Assembly (NCBI GenBank): GCA_024138025.1 | Contig: JAMXBD010004225.1 | Location: 1 to 64,000, forward strand | Origin: Combretum micranthum | Lineage: Eukaryota > Streptophyta > Magnoliopsida > Myrtales > Combretaceae | Reading direction: 5' to 3' | DNA length: 64,000 nt | Part shown: positions 23,240 to 34,641 of the stretch, piece after piece | Numbering within the stretch: position 1 is the first letter of the stretch | How the letters are laid out: the number at the start of each line of letters is the position of its first letter | The notes under the pieces: model-generated | Seen by the model: the letters and a program-made list of their open reading frames with translations, nothing else | Told to the model about the DNA's origin: nothing | Database searches by the model: none | Position numbers and translations under genes: made by a program

Positions 23240-23244
23240 TAGTT

Positions 23245-24130
23245 GCCACATTAGATTCCAAGGTTAAAGCATTGACAAAGAAAATTGATAGGTTGGCCAT
23301 GTCTCTACACCAACAATTAGCAAGTGTAGACCTTACTTTTGGCAGTAAAGAGCCAAAGTAAGTTGAACAGTTAAATTATCTAAGTAATCCAACTAGGCCA
23401 TAAAATAACCCTTATAGCAATACTTATAACCCAAGGTGGAGGAATTATCCAAACTTTTCATGGAATAGTGCCAATGTTAAATGAAGTAATCATCTAGCAT
23501 TTAGATTCTTGATCATTTTCCTAGGATAAGAAACCTATTCTAGAGGAATTGATGACTCAATTTATTAAGGCTTCAAAGATTCATCAGTAAAGTAACACAT
23601 GTAGCTTTAAGAAATTATGCGGCTTCTATCCATAATCTTAAGAATCAAGTGGGGTAAATTACAAAACTATTGTATGAAAGGTTGCAGAGATCTTTGCCTA
23701 GAAACACAAAGTCGAATCTAAAGGAACATTTTAAGGCAACGACCCTTAATATTGGTAAGGAGCTACAACTTGATAAAAAGAAGAAAGATGGGGATTAAGT
23801 TGCTATAAAGTGGAAGAATTTTTAGAAAATTAATTGCCAAAAAGAGAAGAAAAAATCTCAGAAGAGAAGGTGAAAGAGTACAAACCACCTATTTCATACC
23901 TTGTGGGCCTTAATAGAGAATGCACATATGAGCATTATGGTAGGTTCTTAGAACTTTCCAAATAATTACATATTAATTTACTGTTTATTGAGGCATTGTT
24001 AGAGATGTTGTGATATGCCAAGTTCTTAAAGGTTTTGCTTTGTAATGAGAAGAAATTGGTGGAGATATCTACTATGACTTTAAGGGAAGAGTGCTTAACA
24101 ATCCTCTAATATAAGTTGCTTGAGAAGCTT
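23245..24130 (+). pseudogene. Athila-like gag, 3' part and gag-protease linker
   Basis: Directly after the target duplication the gag frame resumes with ATLDSKVKALTKKIDRLAM, the coiled, Lys-rich stretch found in Athila Gag. It is followed near 23408-23464 by NPYSNTYNPRWRNYPNFSW (one stop before it), another Athila signature. The linker from 23480 to 24130 is heavily mutated and shows only scattered matches. Confidence 0.75.
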
Positions 24131-24480
24131 AAAGACCGATGGAATTTTACTATTCCATGCCTCATGACTGTGCCTGCACAAAGAGTGTTAGCAAACTTAA
24201 GGGTAAGGATAAATGTGATGCATGTAAGCTCTTTATAAAATTAGGGTTAGAAGAACCAACATTGACATGCATGAGCCTTCAATCAGTTGATAGATCCACT
24301 AAATTTTCTAAGGATATAATAGAGGATGTGTTGGTTAAGATGGAAAATTTATACCTCATGTTGTTTTTGTCATCTTAGATATAGATGAAGATATTGACAT
24401 GCCCCTAATCTTAGGCAGGCTATTTTTAGTTACTACTAGGCTATCATTGATGTAAGAGATAAATAGTTGACATCGCGAGT
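24130..24480 (+). pseudogene. Athila-like aspartic protease
   Basis: KLKDRWNFTIPCLM opens the domain as in Athila proteases. The catalytic D-S/T-G region has been lost through frame changes; the frame running through the active-site position reads NLRVRINVM, where GASINLM is usual. The C-terminal block is kept as SLQSVDRSTKF, IEDVLVKMENL and MPLILGRLFL (24398-24430), the last matching the conserved ILGRPFL. At least two frames are used, so it is inactive. Confidence 0.7.
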
Positions 24481-24779
24481 AGGTGATGGGGAATCGGTAA
24501 ATAAGATTCCATCCATTATGAAACAATCTTTTAGTCATGATGATTCTTGTTTCTTGATTAATGCGGTCGGCCTCTTTGTTTTTTAGTCATGTACAGGAGT
24601 TACTTGTGTTAGATCTATTGGAGTTATGCATATTGAAGGGATAAGAAAAATATGATCAAATCCTATGAGTTCAGAGATTTTAGCTCAACTATCTACTAGT
24701 GAAGTAGTATTGAAAAAGAAGGGTTTGAGGAGATAGAAAAAAGGAATGAGGCCAAGCTTAAATCTTATATTTAGGAGTG

Positions 24780-25000
24780 GTCTTTCTTGGAGTTGAAATA
24801 GTTACCTATTTATTTAAAGTATGCATTTTCAAAGAGGGAATCTAAATTAGGTTATCATTGCTTTAGACTTGCAAAATGATAAGAAAGAACAGTTGTTGAG
24901 AGGTCCAAGAGAACATAATAAGGCTATATTATAGAAGATGTCCAACATCAAAGGTATCTATCCCCACCTTTTGCACTCATAAGATTAATGCGTTATTTGT
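24780..25000 (+). pseudogene. Start of Athila-like reverse transcriptase, truncated
   Basis: Across stops it reads LELK, LPIYLKYAFSK and ESKLGYHCF, resembling LELKPLPPHLKYAFLGE and the following block upstream of RT in Athila Pol. The catalytic RT motifs are not seen downstream, so the element appears truncated or replaced after about 25.0 kb. Confidence 0.5.
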
Positions 25001-25453
25001 TTACAAACTAAAGTTTTGTGATGCCATTCAAGTTAAGTTTTGGAAAATGTTTCTATTGTAATAACACGTAGTATTGTTTTGATATCATGCTCGGTTCTAG
25101 TTAACCTCATCCTCAACTTGAGGACGTCATGACTATATTGTCTTCTAGGCACTAGTTGCTTGGAAGTTTAGTTCTAGAGGTAGAGGGCATTATAGATGAG
25201 CTTTCGATGATATTTATATTGTTATAGATAAGTTTTAGGTGAGTCTATCTAAGTTTACCTTTCTAAATCTAGTCTTTTTATGTCAAATGAATTATCATGT
25301 ATCTATTTATGTAACTTATAAGATTAGGACTAGTTTAATGGGTAATTATTTTATTGTGTCTTTTTTAGGCACATTATATATAAAAACTTCATCATGCAAC
25401 TTTTCTTAGGTTTACTCGAAAACAATTTTTTTTTTTTTTTTTTTTTTGAGGAA
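25001..25453. other. Unassigned stretch with long poly-T
   Basis: No recognisable coding block. A run of about 23 T lies at 25425-25447, directly next to the MITE that follows. Confidence 0.4.
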
Positions 25454-25823
25454 GGGGGGATTGCAAATTTATCCCTTAAACTTTTATCTATGTACAGATT
25501 AATCATTTCAATTTTTAAAGTGAGCTTTTGATCCTTTAAATTTTAAAAAATTGGCACAATTAAGGACACGTAACATTTTCCGATAAAACAAAACATGGGA
25601 GTTGCAAATACCCCCTTGAACGTTAATATATGCATGGATTCACCCTTTAAACTTTCATCTATGTTCAAATTTATCCCCCTAAATTCACAAAAAAAAAAAA
25701 ACAATAATTGTCCTTAATAGTGTTAACTTTCGAAAGTTTTAAAGGGTCAAAAGGTTCACTTTGAAAATCGAGAGGTAAAGTCACACTTAGGTAAAAATTT
25801 AGGGGGTAAATTTGCACATTCCC
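25454..25823. mobile_element. MITE with GGGG-TGCAAATTTA termini
   Basis: The left end GGGGATTGCAAATTTATCCC and the right end, reverse-complemented, GGGAATGTGCAAATTTACCC, are inverted repeats. Pairing continues inward: 'aaagtgagcttttgatcctt' mirrors 'agggtcaaaaggttcacttt'. It is noncoding and 370 bp long. It sits just before the RNase H relic. No clear target duplication could be read. Confidence 0.65.
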
Positions 25824-25837
25824 TAATTTTTTATAAC

Positions 25838-26216
25838 TTTTAAGGTTGATAATAATGCATTTAAGATTGGAATTGGGATTATGTTGATAAAGAGAATGCC
25901 TCATAGCATACTTTAGTAAAAAGATTTAATGGACCAACTTTGAGTTACTCTACAAATGATAATGAACTCTATTATTTAGTAAGAGCTTTGACAACTTCGC
26001 AACGTTACTTGGAATATGTGATTCATACGAATAAACATTTAAAGAGATGAAATAGGATAGACTGATGAATTGCTAGATAGGTAGAATTCATAGATATGGT
26101 AAGGAAAATATATAGAGGGTGCAATATCATGTTGTATGCTTTTACCTCTACTTTTATCGCAATAATGTTAGGTTTTGAAAACATAAAGGATTTGTATGCC
26201 AACAATTTTAACTTTA
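25838..26216 (+). pseudogene. Ty3/gypsy RNase H region
   Basis: Across frames the forward strand gives KVDNNAFKIGIG (usually K-DASGIGIGGVL), a tyrosine-poor version of the SEKL block, QRYLEYVIHTN (QHYLWPKEFVIHTD) and, at 26165-26210, LGFENIKDLYANNF (GFE-IKDLYA-D-DF, the link from RNase H to integrase). The catalytic Asp positions are partly lost and stops are frequent. It belongs with the integrase to the right, not with the Athila-like gag on its left. Confidence 0.72.
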
Positions 26217-26454
26217 GGTTAATGACAAAAATGATACTTGAACTTTTGCAATTTTTTTTATACTCGAAACAAGTTCAATCAAGCATGAAAAAAATCCGCG
26301 AAACTTTATTAAGGTACGAAAATTGTCAAATCCAAACTTCATATAGGAAAAATGTAAATGAAAACTTGCTTCATGTGCCAAATTGTTCAAAACTAAACTT
26401 CGGATACCTAATTGAACTTTTTGCAAAAGTTCAGGAATCATTTTGACATTATCC
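26217..26454. mobile_element. Mutator-like MITE inside the Ty3/gypsy pol relic
   Basis: Left end GGTTAATGACAAAAATGATA and right end, reverse-complemented, GGATAATGTCAAAATGATTC, are inverted repeats that continue through 'cttgaacttttgcaa'. The flanks hold TTTTAACTTT on both sides, a target duplication of about 10 bp, which fits Mutator-type MITEs. The pol reading frame resumes after it with Y-K-A-C-K-K-I-A-F-N-K-F-Y, matching Y-ACE-GAF-KFY of the intact family, so the insertion is clean. Confidence 0.75.
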
Positions 26455-26508
26455 CTTTTAACTTTTCACCTATAAAGCATGTAAGAAAATTGCATTTAAT
26501 AAATTTTA
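26455..26508 (+). pseudogene. Short Ty3/gypsy integrase island between two MITEs
   Basis: These bases encode the YKACKKIAFNKFY block just upstream of the integrase zinc-binding region. It is cut off by MITEs on both sides. Confidence 0.65.
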
Positions 26509-26868
26509 TAGGGGTAAATTAAACTAGAAGATATTAATGTTTTTTGAGTAAGTTCATTTAAGGTATGAACATTTCAAGTAGTTGAAAAGGAGAATCAATG
26601 TTTCGCGAAGTAAATCAAATAAGATATCAACGTTTTGCAAAATTTTTTAAGCTATCAACGTTTGAATTAGTTTTCAATTAACTTTCTTTAATTTTTATTA
26701 ATAACTAATTATTGATACCTTATTTGACTTACTTTGTAAAACATTGATTCTTCTTTTTAACTACTCGAAATGTTAATGCCTTAAATAAACATTGTGAAAT
26801 ATTGATACCTCTAATGAACTTACCCTTAAGCATCGAAACCTTTCAATGTATTTTACCTAGTTTTTTTA
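26509..26868. mobile_element. MITE family M3, copy 2, inside integrase
   Basis: The left end GGGTAAATTAAACTAG and the right end, reverse-complemented, CTAGGTAAAATACATTG, are related to the termini at 15055-15405, and the interior has the same repeated 'gtatcaatgtttcg' style blocks in both orientations. Flanks AATTTTATAG and GTTTTTTTAG are a probable 10-bp target duplication with three changes. Integrase resumes at once with YDGFLLREGQL. Confidence 0.65.
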
Positions 26869-28125
26869 GGTATGATGGATTTTTGTTGAGAGAAGGACAA
26901 TTGCAAATGACTATTTATTCTTTAAAAGAATTGCTTGTATATGAATCTTATAGGAGTGGATCAATGGGACTCTTTGGTGTAAAAAAATTTTGAAGGTGCT
27001 AAAGAGCATTTTGTTGGTCCTATATACATAAATATATTAAAAGAGTTTGTAGTCAGTGTATTGAATGTAAAAAGTCAAATTTAATACTTTACCACATGAA
27101 TTATATACATCTTTAGCTATACCTAGTGAACCATACGTTGACATGTTGATGGATCCTTTTATGTTTTTGCTATGGTCTTTAATGGGTGTAATTCTAGATC
27201 TATTATGGTAGAGAATTTATCAAGAATGACAAATTTCATTCATGTTGTAAAGCTAATGATATTATGTATGTTACTGATTTATTCTCTAGAGAGAAAATTA
27301 GACCACATGACAATCTTAAGAGAACCAAGATTTCAAGTTTCTTAGCCATTCCTGAGGTGCTTTAAGAAAAATTAATTACAAAACTTTGTTTTTTTGCCAC
27401 TTGCCACCAACAAAGTGATGGCTAGCTTGAAATGGTTAATAAGATAGTTACAACTCTTTTGTTTGTTGTTATCTAAAAAGATTCGAAATCATGACAAGAG
27501 TAATTATTATTTATTGCATTTGCATGTGATCATAGGGTACATTTTTTTACTAGCTCTTTATTGTTTGTAATTGTTTATGGACTTAATCCTTTGATTCCCA
27601 TGTATTTACTTTCATTACATATTGAAGAGCATGCAAATTTAGATGGAAAAAAGGAAAGTTAAAGTGGTGAAGGAAATTCATGAGAAAGTGAAATTACAAA
27701 TAGAGAAAAAAAAAAGCAAGCGATATGTAAAGTAGGCTAACAAAGAGGGAAATTATGTGTCATTTGTATTAGGTGACTGGATGTGCTTGTACCTAACACA
27801 AAAAAGGCAATTATTGCCTCAATGCAAGTCTCCATCAAGTCCAACTGGATATGACCTATTTCAAGTTGTTGCAAAGATAAACAATAACACATACAAGTTG
27901 CATTTTTCATGTGAGTATGATGTAAGCACAATTTTTAATATTACCAATTTACCTCCTTTTGATGTAGGTGATGAATACTTGAATATGAATACCTTCAAAG
28001 ATAGTTTAAGTGATAGGAATCCAAAAGAGACAAGTTTGTTGCATTTTTGCTATGAGTTACTTTGCTGTATCGCATTTGTTGCATTTTTCCAGCAGATTAT
28101 TTATTTATTTTTCTTTCCAATTTAG
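26868..28125 (+). pseudogene. Ty3/gypsy integrase with C-terminal GPY/F-like module
   Basis: The order of motifs is complete. YDGFLLREGQL and LKELLVYESYRSG correspond to the zinc-binding N-terminal part, with its His residues lost. EPYVDMLMDPFMF carries the first core Asp region. Near 27195-27275 come remnants of the D-R-FSKM-HFI block, then 'FATCHQQSDG' type sequence near 27397-27420. ERKVKVVKEIHEKVK-like sequence lies near 27650. The C-terminal part LFQVVAKINNNTYKLHF and YDVSTIFNITNLPPFDVGD is the best kept and lies in a 122-codon ORF (27757-28125). Frames change several times, so it is dead. Plant elements of this pattern are chromovirus-like Ty3/gypsy, but I cannot see a chromodomain. Confidence 0.82.
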
Positions 28126-28700
28126 AGAACTAATGTGTGTTTTACTTAAGGAAACATAAATTTAAGGCAAAATGAAACATTATTGAAAGTATTATTGAAC
28201 TTAGAAGTTAAATTTTATTGTTGATGAGATAAAACAATTCAATCAAACCCTTGTGATACACTTATGTGTTCAAAGCGTTTTTGAAGCAAGTTATAGGAAT
28301 GAATTGTTAATTTTGTGATCTACACAAATCATATAGCATGAGCTTAGGAGGTTGTAAATAAGCTTATGAGTAAGGAGTGTCAATATTATTATTATTAAGC
28401 TAGAAGAAATTTGAAGTTTGAGTTTACGGAGAAAAAGTAGCTATTAACAACTGAGGGAAACAAAAAGAACAATAGGAAAAATTTCTTAAATCTTATAAAT
28501 ACATCATCTTGGATAAATGTTTAAGATCAATTAGAAGAGCAAAACTATTATAGATATATCTCATTCTTTTGATCATTTAGTAGTTTCTCTTGTACTCTTA
28601 CTAAACTTAGAAAGGGTAGTTTAATGTTTGTATTATGTAGTGAAAAAAATTATAAAGGCACCTAATAATCCTTAAATATCATAAGGACACTCTAAGATTG
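28126..28700 (+). repeat. Possible 3' LTR remnant of the Ty3/gypsy element
   Basis: The position after integrase and a TATA-like 'ttataaatacatcatc' near 28494 fit an LTR promoter. No second copy or terminal repeats were found, so this is inference from position. Confidence 0.25.
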
Positions 28701-28815
28701 AAAAATTCAATATTTTTACCCCTTGATAAATTATAAAGACACTCCTTGTAAATTTTAGACATGATGGAAATATCTTAAATTTGAAATTTTTAATATTTAC
28801 ACCCCTTGATAAAAA
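28650..28815 (+). repeat. Degenerate tandem duplication
   Basis: 'aaaggcac', 'ggacactc', 'ttttaccccttgataaatta' recur once, about 100 bp apart, the second time as 'tttacaccccttgataaaaa'. It is short and of unknown origin. Confidence 0.45.
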
Positions 28816-28979
28816 TACCAACTATTTTACTTAATTGGGAGATGACTAGATAAAAAAATGCAGAGCCATCTATTTTGTCCATCCAAAAAACAACTAACAA
28901 GTACAACTCAAACACATAGGAAAAGGATAAATATCTAGAGCTAGTTGCAATGTAGTGAATGATGTAATGAATAAGATCA

Positions 28980-29340
28980 ATAACTAGGCTTAATATACTA
29001 TATTACCTTATCTACAATACCCATATTCATAGCTACCTTCCACTCTTCCTTAGCAGCCTTCACTTAGATCATTTATATGTCCCCTATCCATTATTTCCTT
29101 TAGCCTCTTTCCAAGGAGGCTAATCAAAGTAGCAACTTTTCTTTTGTTCTCATGAACTGTATCCTTGACCTCTTGAAATTCACACATTCTCTTATAGCTA
29201 ATCATCCTAATACCTAGAGTTATCTCTCTATACTATACATCCTGCCAATTCATATAATCATCTATCTATGTAATTTCAATATCGCTCCTAGCTACAATGC
29301 AAAAAGAAGATCATGAGACATCTTTAGGGCCATTATTGGA
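28980..29340 (-). other. Coding-like relic of unknown origin
   Basis: One minus-strand frame runs without stop for about 40 codons (EFQEVKDTVHENKRKVATLI and onward, near 29070-29190), charged and helix-like. Stops bound it on both sides. I do not recognise it; it may be a worn retroelement or transposase piece. Confidence 0.2.
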
Positions 29341-29654
29341 TCTTGCATTTAGACCATCAAAAGAGATTTTTGTTTCTTACAATATAAGCACTATTGATTT
29401 TGTTTTATGACTTTGGTTGTTGGATTACTTTGTTTAATTTGTTGATGGACTTACACTATATCCATATTATTTTAGTTAGATTTTGTTGTCTTTGTCGATG
29501 CACTTGCCATATGTTTTTGGGCTCATTATATTTTGCAATATGTTATTTTGTTCTACGATTTCAAATTTTATATATATATATATATATATATTAATTTCTA
29601 TCATTCTCTAGTAGTTACATAATCGGGACAATGCAAATTATCATTATTGTAATT

Positions 29655-29847
29655 TGTAACACAAGGATATGAGAAATATTGATTTCATTCTTCTTAACTT
29701 CTTAATTAATTAGATACATTGATACAAGTATATATAAACTAAATGAATCTAAATAGGAAAGCTAGGAAATAGAAATAAATAAAAAAATATCATACTTTGT
29801 ATATTATATTCTACTTCCTAGATTTATTTTATTTACATCCTATAACA
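29655..29847 (-). repeat. Copia 3' LTR
   Basis: On the minus strand it begins TGTTATAGGATG and ends TTGTGTTACA. A TATATATA box lies at 29729-29736. It is 193 bp. Confidence 0.9.
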
Positions 29848-29856
29848 CTTCCCCTC
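29848..29856 (-). other. Copia polypurine tract
   Basis: The minus strand reads GAGGGGAAG immediately upstream of the 3' LTR, as expected for plus-strand priming. Confidence 0.85.
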
Positions 29857-29877
29857 AAGCTAGAGTATAGATATTGA

Positions 29878-30270
29878 TCATGTATAACTTATTACAATAT
29901 TGACAATGTGCAGCTTGTTATAAAGATATTCAATCCAAACCCTACTTAAAGCCTTTGTAAAAAGGTCTCGTAGTTGTTCTCCAATCTTCGTGAATCCTAT
30001 AGAAATAAATCCTTGTTGAATTTTCTCATGAACAAAATGATAATCAATTTTAATATGCTTAGTCCGTTCATGGAACATTGGATTTGATGCAATATAAAGA
30101 GCAGCTTGGTTATCACACCACAATTTTGCAAGTAATGTAGTTAAAAGCTGATGTATCTGCATTACCTCACACACTGACTATACCATAGCTCTATATTCTG
30201 ATTCCACACTTGATCAGGATACAACATTCTACTTATTGTTTTTCCATGAAACCAAATTCCCCCCCATAAA
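29878..30270 (-). pseudogene. Copia RNase H
   Basis: In a 98-codon frame the minus strand encodes LWCDNQAALYIASNPMFHER and TKHIKIDYHFVHEKIQ, the classic end of Ty1/copia RNase H, including the D of CDNQ. Upstream, GFYVFMGGNLVSWK and SSVESEYRAM continue the domain across two stops, keeping the E and Y of the ESEYRA block. The C-terminal LRDLFTKAL motif is present. Only the interruptions between the two halves make it non-functional. Confidence 0.9.
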
Positions 30271-30424
30271 AACATAAAAACCTGAAAGTAGATCTCCTAT
30301 CTTCTTTAGATCTAGCCTAATCATCATTTTAAATATACTCAACATTAGTATGGACATGATTCTTATACAAGATTCCACGTCCTGATGCTCCTTTTCAATA
30401 GCACAAAATTTGATTCATAGCAAC

Positions 30425-31110
30425 CTAATGATCAATGGCAGGAGATGACATGTATTGACTGACAACTCTAACTGAATATGTAATATCTGGATGAGTTACT
30501 GTAAGGTAATTCAACTTTCCAACCATTCTTCTATATCTCTTAGGATCTTTACACAACTCCCCTTCTCTTGTTAATTGTAAATTAGGAATCATTTGGGTAC
30601 TACATGGTTTAGCACCCAATATTCCTATTTCAAACAATAAGTCAAGTACATATTTCCTTTGAGAAAGAAAGATTCCTAGCTTACTCTTCATTACCTTAAC
30701 ACCCAAATAATATTTTAACATTCCTAAATCCTTTGTTTGAAATTGACCATAAAGAAAGGTTTTGAGTGCTAAAATACTTGTAATATTATTGCAGTAATAA
30801 CAATATCATCCACATGTATCACTAATAGAATAATACTAGTTGTAGATCGTTTGTAAAAAACAGAATGATCATATTTACTATTTTCATTTTTTACGTCCCA
30901 AATTTCTCAACCACTTGGCTAAATTTTCCAAACCAAGCGTAGAGACTCTACTTTAAGCCATATAGAGATTTATGAAGATGACAAACCTTGCTTAACTCCC
31001 CTTGAGCAACAAAGTTAGGAGGCTGCTCCATATAAACTTATCATGAAGATCTCTATACGAAAAAGCATTCTTAATATCTAGTTGATGCAGAGGCTAGTTG
31101 AGCATTGTTG
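30425..31110 (-). pseudogene. Copia reverse transcriptase
   Basis: Downstream to upstream on the minus strand, the conserved blocks are NAF and RDL (from DVKNAFLHGDL) near 31060-31080, the SLYGLK block near 30950, HVDDIVIT at about 30795-30819 (the catalytic YVDD with Y to H), and a 98-codon frame with LKYYLGVKVMKSKLGIFLSQ, KYVLDLL, YRRMVGKLNYL and THPDITY. The catalytic D-D pair survives but stops separate the blocks. Confidence 0.9.
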
Positions 31111-31450
31111 CCATGGAAATAAATAGTTTGATATATTTTAATTTAGCAACAAGAGAAAAGGTATCAGAATAATTTACTCCATAAGTCTAGACATATCCTT
31201 TAGCAACAAGATGAGTTTTAAACAATCAATTGATTCATTAGAATTTACTTCAATGGAAAAAAAATCCATTTGCAACCAATAGCCTTCTTCCTTGTAGCTA
31301 AAGTTACCAAATCCCAAGTGCCATTCTTATCTAAAGCATCCATCTCCTCTATCATTGCATTACACCATCCTCAATGGGATAGGGCTTCATGAACAGTTTT
31401 AGGAATAGAAGCAAAGTTAAGAGATGAAATAAAAGAACAAGAGGAGACTG

Positions 31451-32320
31451 TCAAATGATCATAAGAAAAAAAAAAGATAAAATTCGGTAAATACATTGAT
31501 GTTTACCTTTACGAAAAGCAATAGGAAGGTTGTCCTTGAAGACTAAATCTATTGACAAGGAAACTGGTTCAGGACATGTATCTAGGGCTGGATTAAAAGT
31601 ACATTGTCTCCGAAAGTAGACTTGTAGGGGTGGTTCAGGAGTATGAATGGTGGAAGTAACTATAGAAACCAATAAAACATCTTCCTTCCTGGCCTGTATT
31701 GTTAGAAGATAGAGACAATGTTGTGTCCTCAAGAAAAGTAACATCAACCAACACAAGATATCTATCAAGACTTGGGCAATAGCATTTGTATCCCTTTTGA
31801 ACATGAGAATAACTAAGATAAATACACTTAAATGACTTGGGATCAAGTTTTTAACTTGAAGACGTACATCTAGAATAAAACAAGTACTACCAAATATTTT
31901 TGGCTCAATAAGATACAAAGGTTTATTCGGGAAAAGTATATGATAAAGAGTCTCACCATCAAGAACAACTAAAGATATATAATTAATTAAAAAATAGGCT
32001 GTGGATACTACATTAGCCTAAAAGTGTTTGGGAAACTACATTTGAAACAATAAAGCTCTAGTGCTTTCAAGCAAATGTTTATTCTTTCTTTCAGCAACCC
32101 CATTTTATGATGTATCTAGATAAGAAGTTTGGTGAATAATTCCATTTTTAACCATGTAAGATTGAAACAATTTAGATAAGTATTCTTTAGCATTATCACT
32201 ATGCAATATTTGGATTGAAACATTAAACCGAGTCATAATTTCAACACAAAAAGAACAAAAGTGAGGAAATTACTCAAAAAAATTCTTCATTAAATACAAC
32301 TAAGTTATACAAGAGTAATC
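31451..32320 (-). pseudogene. Copia integrase
   Basis: HSDNAKEYLS near 32180-32200 holds the second core Asp. It is followed by HQTS, then NGVAERKNKHLLE near 32080-32120 (a stop just before N), which carries the core Glu and the conserved AERKNRH block. The C-terminal part IEPKIFGSTCFILDVR lies in a 155-codon ORF (31451-31918). The first Asp block (FVDDYS) lies further upstream, near 32310-32330. Confidence 0.88.
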
Positions 32321-33039
32321 ATCAACAAAAGTGACAAAATAATAGAATATAGTTTTAGACGTTATTAGACAAGGACTCGATACATCTAAATAAACTAACC
32401 TAAAAGAACATTCACTCATTTATTGACTTTATGACTTAAACTAATGTGATGATGTTTTGCATGCAAAACAGACTCACAATGTGATGACTCTAAACTATGA
32501 AATTGAGGACAAAGTTTATTTAATAAAGAAAGACATGGATAGCCTAGACGATAACATGCTTCAATGGGGTTACAACTTCAGAGCAAGCAATAGACTATGG
32601 TATCTCTATATCTAGAATGTAGAGACCCTTAGATTCATGTTATTTACCAATAGTCTTTCTCATCATAACATTCTAGAATAGACACTAGTTAGGAAAAAAT
32701 GAGATGTTACAATTAAGTGAACGAGTAAACTTACCAACATGAATTAAATTGAAGGATAAATTGGGAAAAATTTAAAACAGGCAAAAAATGAATTGATGGA
32801 GTTGGATTAGCTGTGTTAGATCTAAGGACATGAGATGTGGACCCATTAGCTAAAGTAACAGGAGGGCAAGAGGTATTGGATTGAAAAGTAGACAATAAAT
32901 TGGGATTAAATGTCATGTGATCTGTGGCACCAAAGTTAATGACCTACTTGGAAGATGAAGAAACAAGATGTGTTTGGTTTACCCGACTCAACGATGACAG
33001 TAATAGGAATAGATGAAGACTTTAAAGACTCTTGATACT

Positions 33040-33700
33040 GTGAAAACTTGGCAAATTTATCTACAAAAATCATAATAGACTTGTGCATGGAGGAGAAACA
33101 TGTGCTGATCGAAATCCTTGATTTTTATTCTGCAATTTCCTACAATCACGATACATATACCCTGGCTTATGGCAATAGTGATACACAATTACTCCAAAAT
33201 TCTGTCCCTGATTATCAACTCCTCTACTATTACTCCTGTTTTGCTGTCTTCCAAATTCATATTCATGATGACTCCTAAAGGTGCTACTAGACCAAATAGC
33301 TTGAGGATTCTCTATTCGAAGTATCCTGATAAATGTCTATTGTAAGAATGAGATCTTAGAACAGAGTATATGAGACTTAACTGTTTCAAACTCAAGTGCA
33401 AAACTAGCTAAGAAACTCCATTTGGGTTTGTTGAACTTGCACATCAGGATCGAAAGGTAATAACATATTAAGTTCTTCATAAGTTTTCTTAAAATCCATG
33501 AAGTAGCTCGTTAAAGACTTATCTTGTTTCTTAGCATGATAAAAAGCCTTGTAAAACTCATAAATATGAGAGACATTCCTTTTTCCAAAATATAGGAAAT
33601 CCAGATATTGGATCAATTCCTTAACATACCCACAGTGATTAATCAACCCAATCATCTCACTATCAATAGAATTGTATATTTACAAGAATAATTGAGCATC
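33040..33700 (-). pseudogene. Copia gag
   Basis: An 83-codon frame (33404-33655) gives KRNVSHIYEFYKAFYHAKKQ and SLTSYFMDFKKTYEELNMLL, the UBN2/copia-type capsid region. Further downstream, near 33130-33190, YCHKPGYMYRDCRKLQ is a retroviral-type zinc knuckle, CX2CX4HX4C, with its first Cys and central His altered or shifted. Frameshifts separate the two. Confidence 0.85.
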
Positions 33701-34443
33701 CTCCCTTAGCCAAGTTTGTTTTGAACTATCATCTTTGGGGGGATTTCCAGTCAAGTGATCATCCTCATCAATACTTTACAAGTAGAGCTCTACAGTTTTA
33801 CTTCAATCTAAATAGTTAGACCCACTGAGTTTATGTTCAATGAACTTTGACATCACAGGGACCACACTAGGCATAACCATAGATTTTGTATCATTTATTT
33901 TCCCATAACTTCAACACAAAGACCCACAAACAACAATAACAAATGAAATAGTCATGATAGAATCTAATTAAAACTCAATATATGAATCAAAATCTAAACT
34001 AGAAAATCAATGGACAAACTTAATATGTCGAAATTCCAACCAAGACTCTAATAACAACCAATCGTACATGTCAAAAACACCAACATGAAGCCCTGATCTT
34101 CACAAAAATGCCATACCCAAATACATAACACATAAAGGGACCACATATCTAACGTGCACTATCCAGACGAGTCAAACGATTATGACCAGAGTTGATTCCA
34201 ATGTCACAAGCACCCTTAAGCGTGGGAGCGTAAATGCTATGCGTGAATCTTGTAGGTGTGAGTGTGTCACACACACGGCTTTCGGCCTCTAAAATCCCCA
34301 TATAGGCTATTTAGTGGGCAATGCATCTTCTTAGGTTGATGGTGATGAAAAATATTTACCTCAAAACACAAGCACCCTCAAGAGGAGCACTTACGTTGCT
34401 CACTATGGAAGCCTGAAGACGAGAAGAAAAGAATTTTCCTAAA

Positions 34444-34455
34444 GCTCTAGTACCA
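34444..34455 (-). other. Copia primer binding site (initiator tRNA-Met)
   Basis: The minus strand reads TGGTACTAGAGC directly after the 5' LTR. The canonical sequence is TGGTATCAGAGC; two neighbouring bases differ. Confidence 0.8.
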
Positions 34456-34641
34456 TGCAACACAAAGGTATGAGAAATATTGATTTCATTCTTCTTAATT
34501 AGTTTGATACATCCATACAAGTACATATGCAAACTAAATAGGTCTAAAATAGGAAAACTATGGAATAGAAATAAATAAAAATATCCTACTTTCTATATTA
34601 TATTCTACTTCCTAAATCTATTTTATTTACATCCTATAATA
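34456..34641 (-). repeat. Copia 5' LTR
   Basis: 186 bp, minus-strand ends TATTATAGGATG (a mutated TGTTATAGG) and TTGTGTTGCA. It shares most of its length with the 3' LTR. Confidence 0.9.

Larger units (their letters stand above)
29655..34641 (-). mobile_element. Ty1/copia retrotransposon, structurally complete, coding region dead
   Basis: Element length is 4987 bp. Short LTRs (193 and 186 bp) bound gag, integrase, reverse transcriptase and RNase H in the Ty1/copia order on the minus strand. Both sides carry TAATT (29650-29654 and 34642-34646), a perfect 5-bp target duplication. A primer site adjoins the 5' LTR and a purine tract adjoins the 3' LTR. The two LTRs differ at very roughly one position in ten by eye, plus a 9-bp gap. 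Coding parts carry numerous stops and frame changes, so the copy cannot supply its own proteins. Confidence 0.92.

Noticed and set aside
22607..23251. Minus-strand ORFs of 66 and 119 codons
   Set aside because: They lie antisense inside the TRIM and show no motif; open by chance.
26096..26446. Overlapping ORFs on both strands (116 and 75 codons)
   Set aside because: They run through the inverted termini of a MITE; the symmetry of the element produces both.
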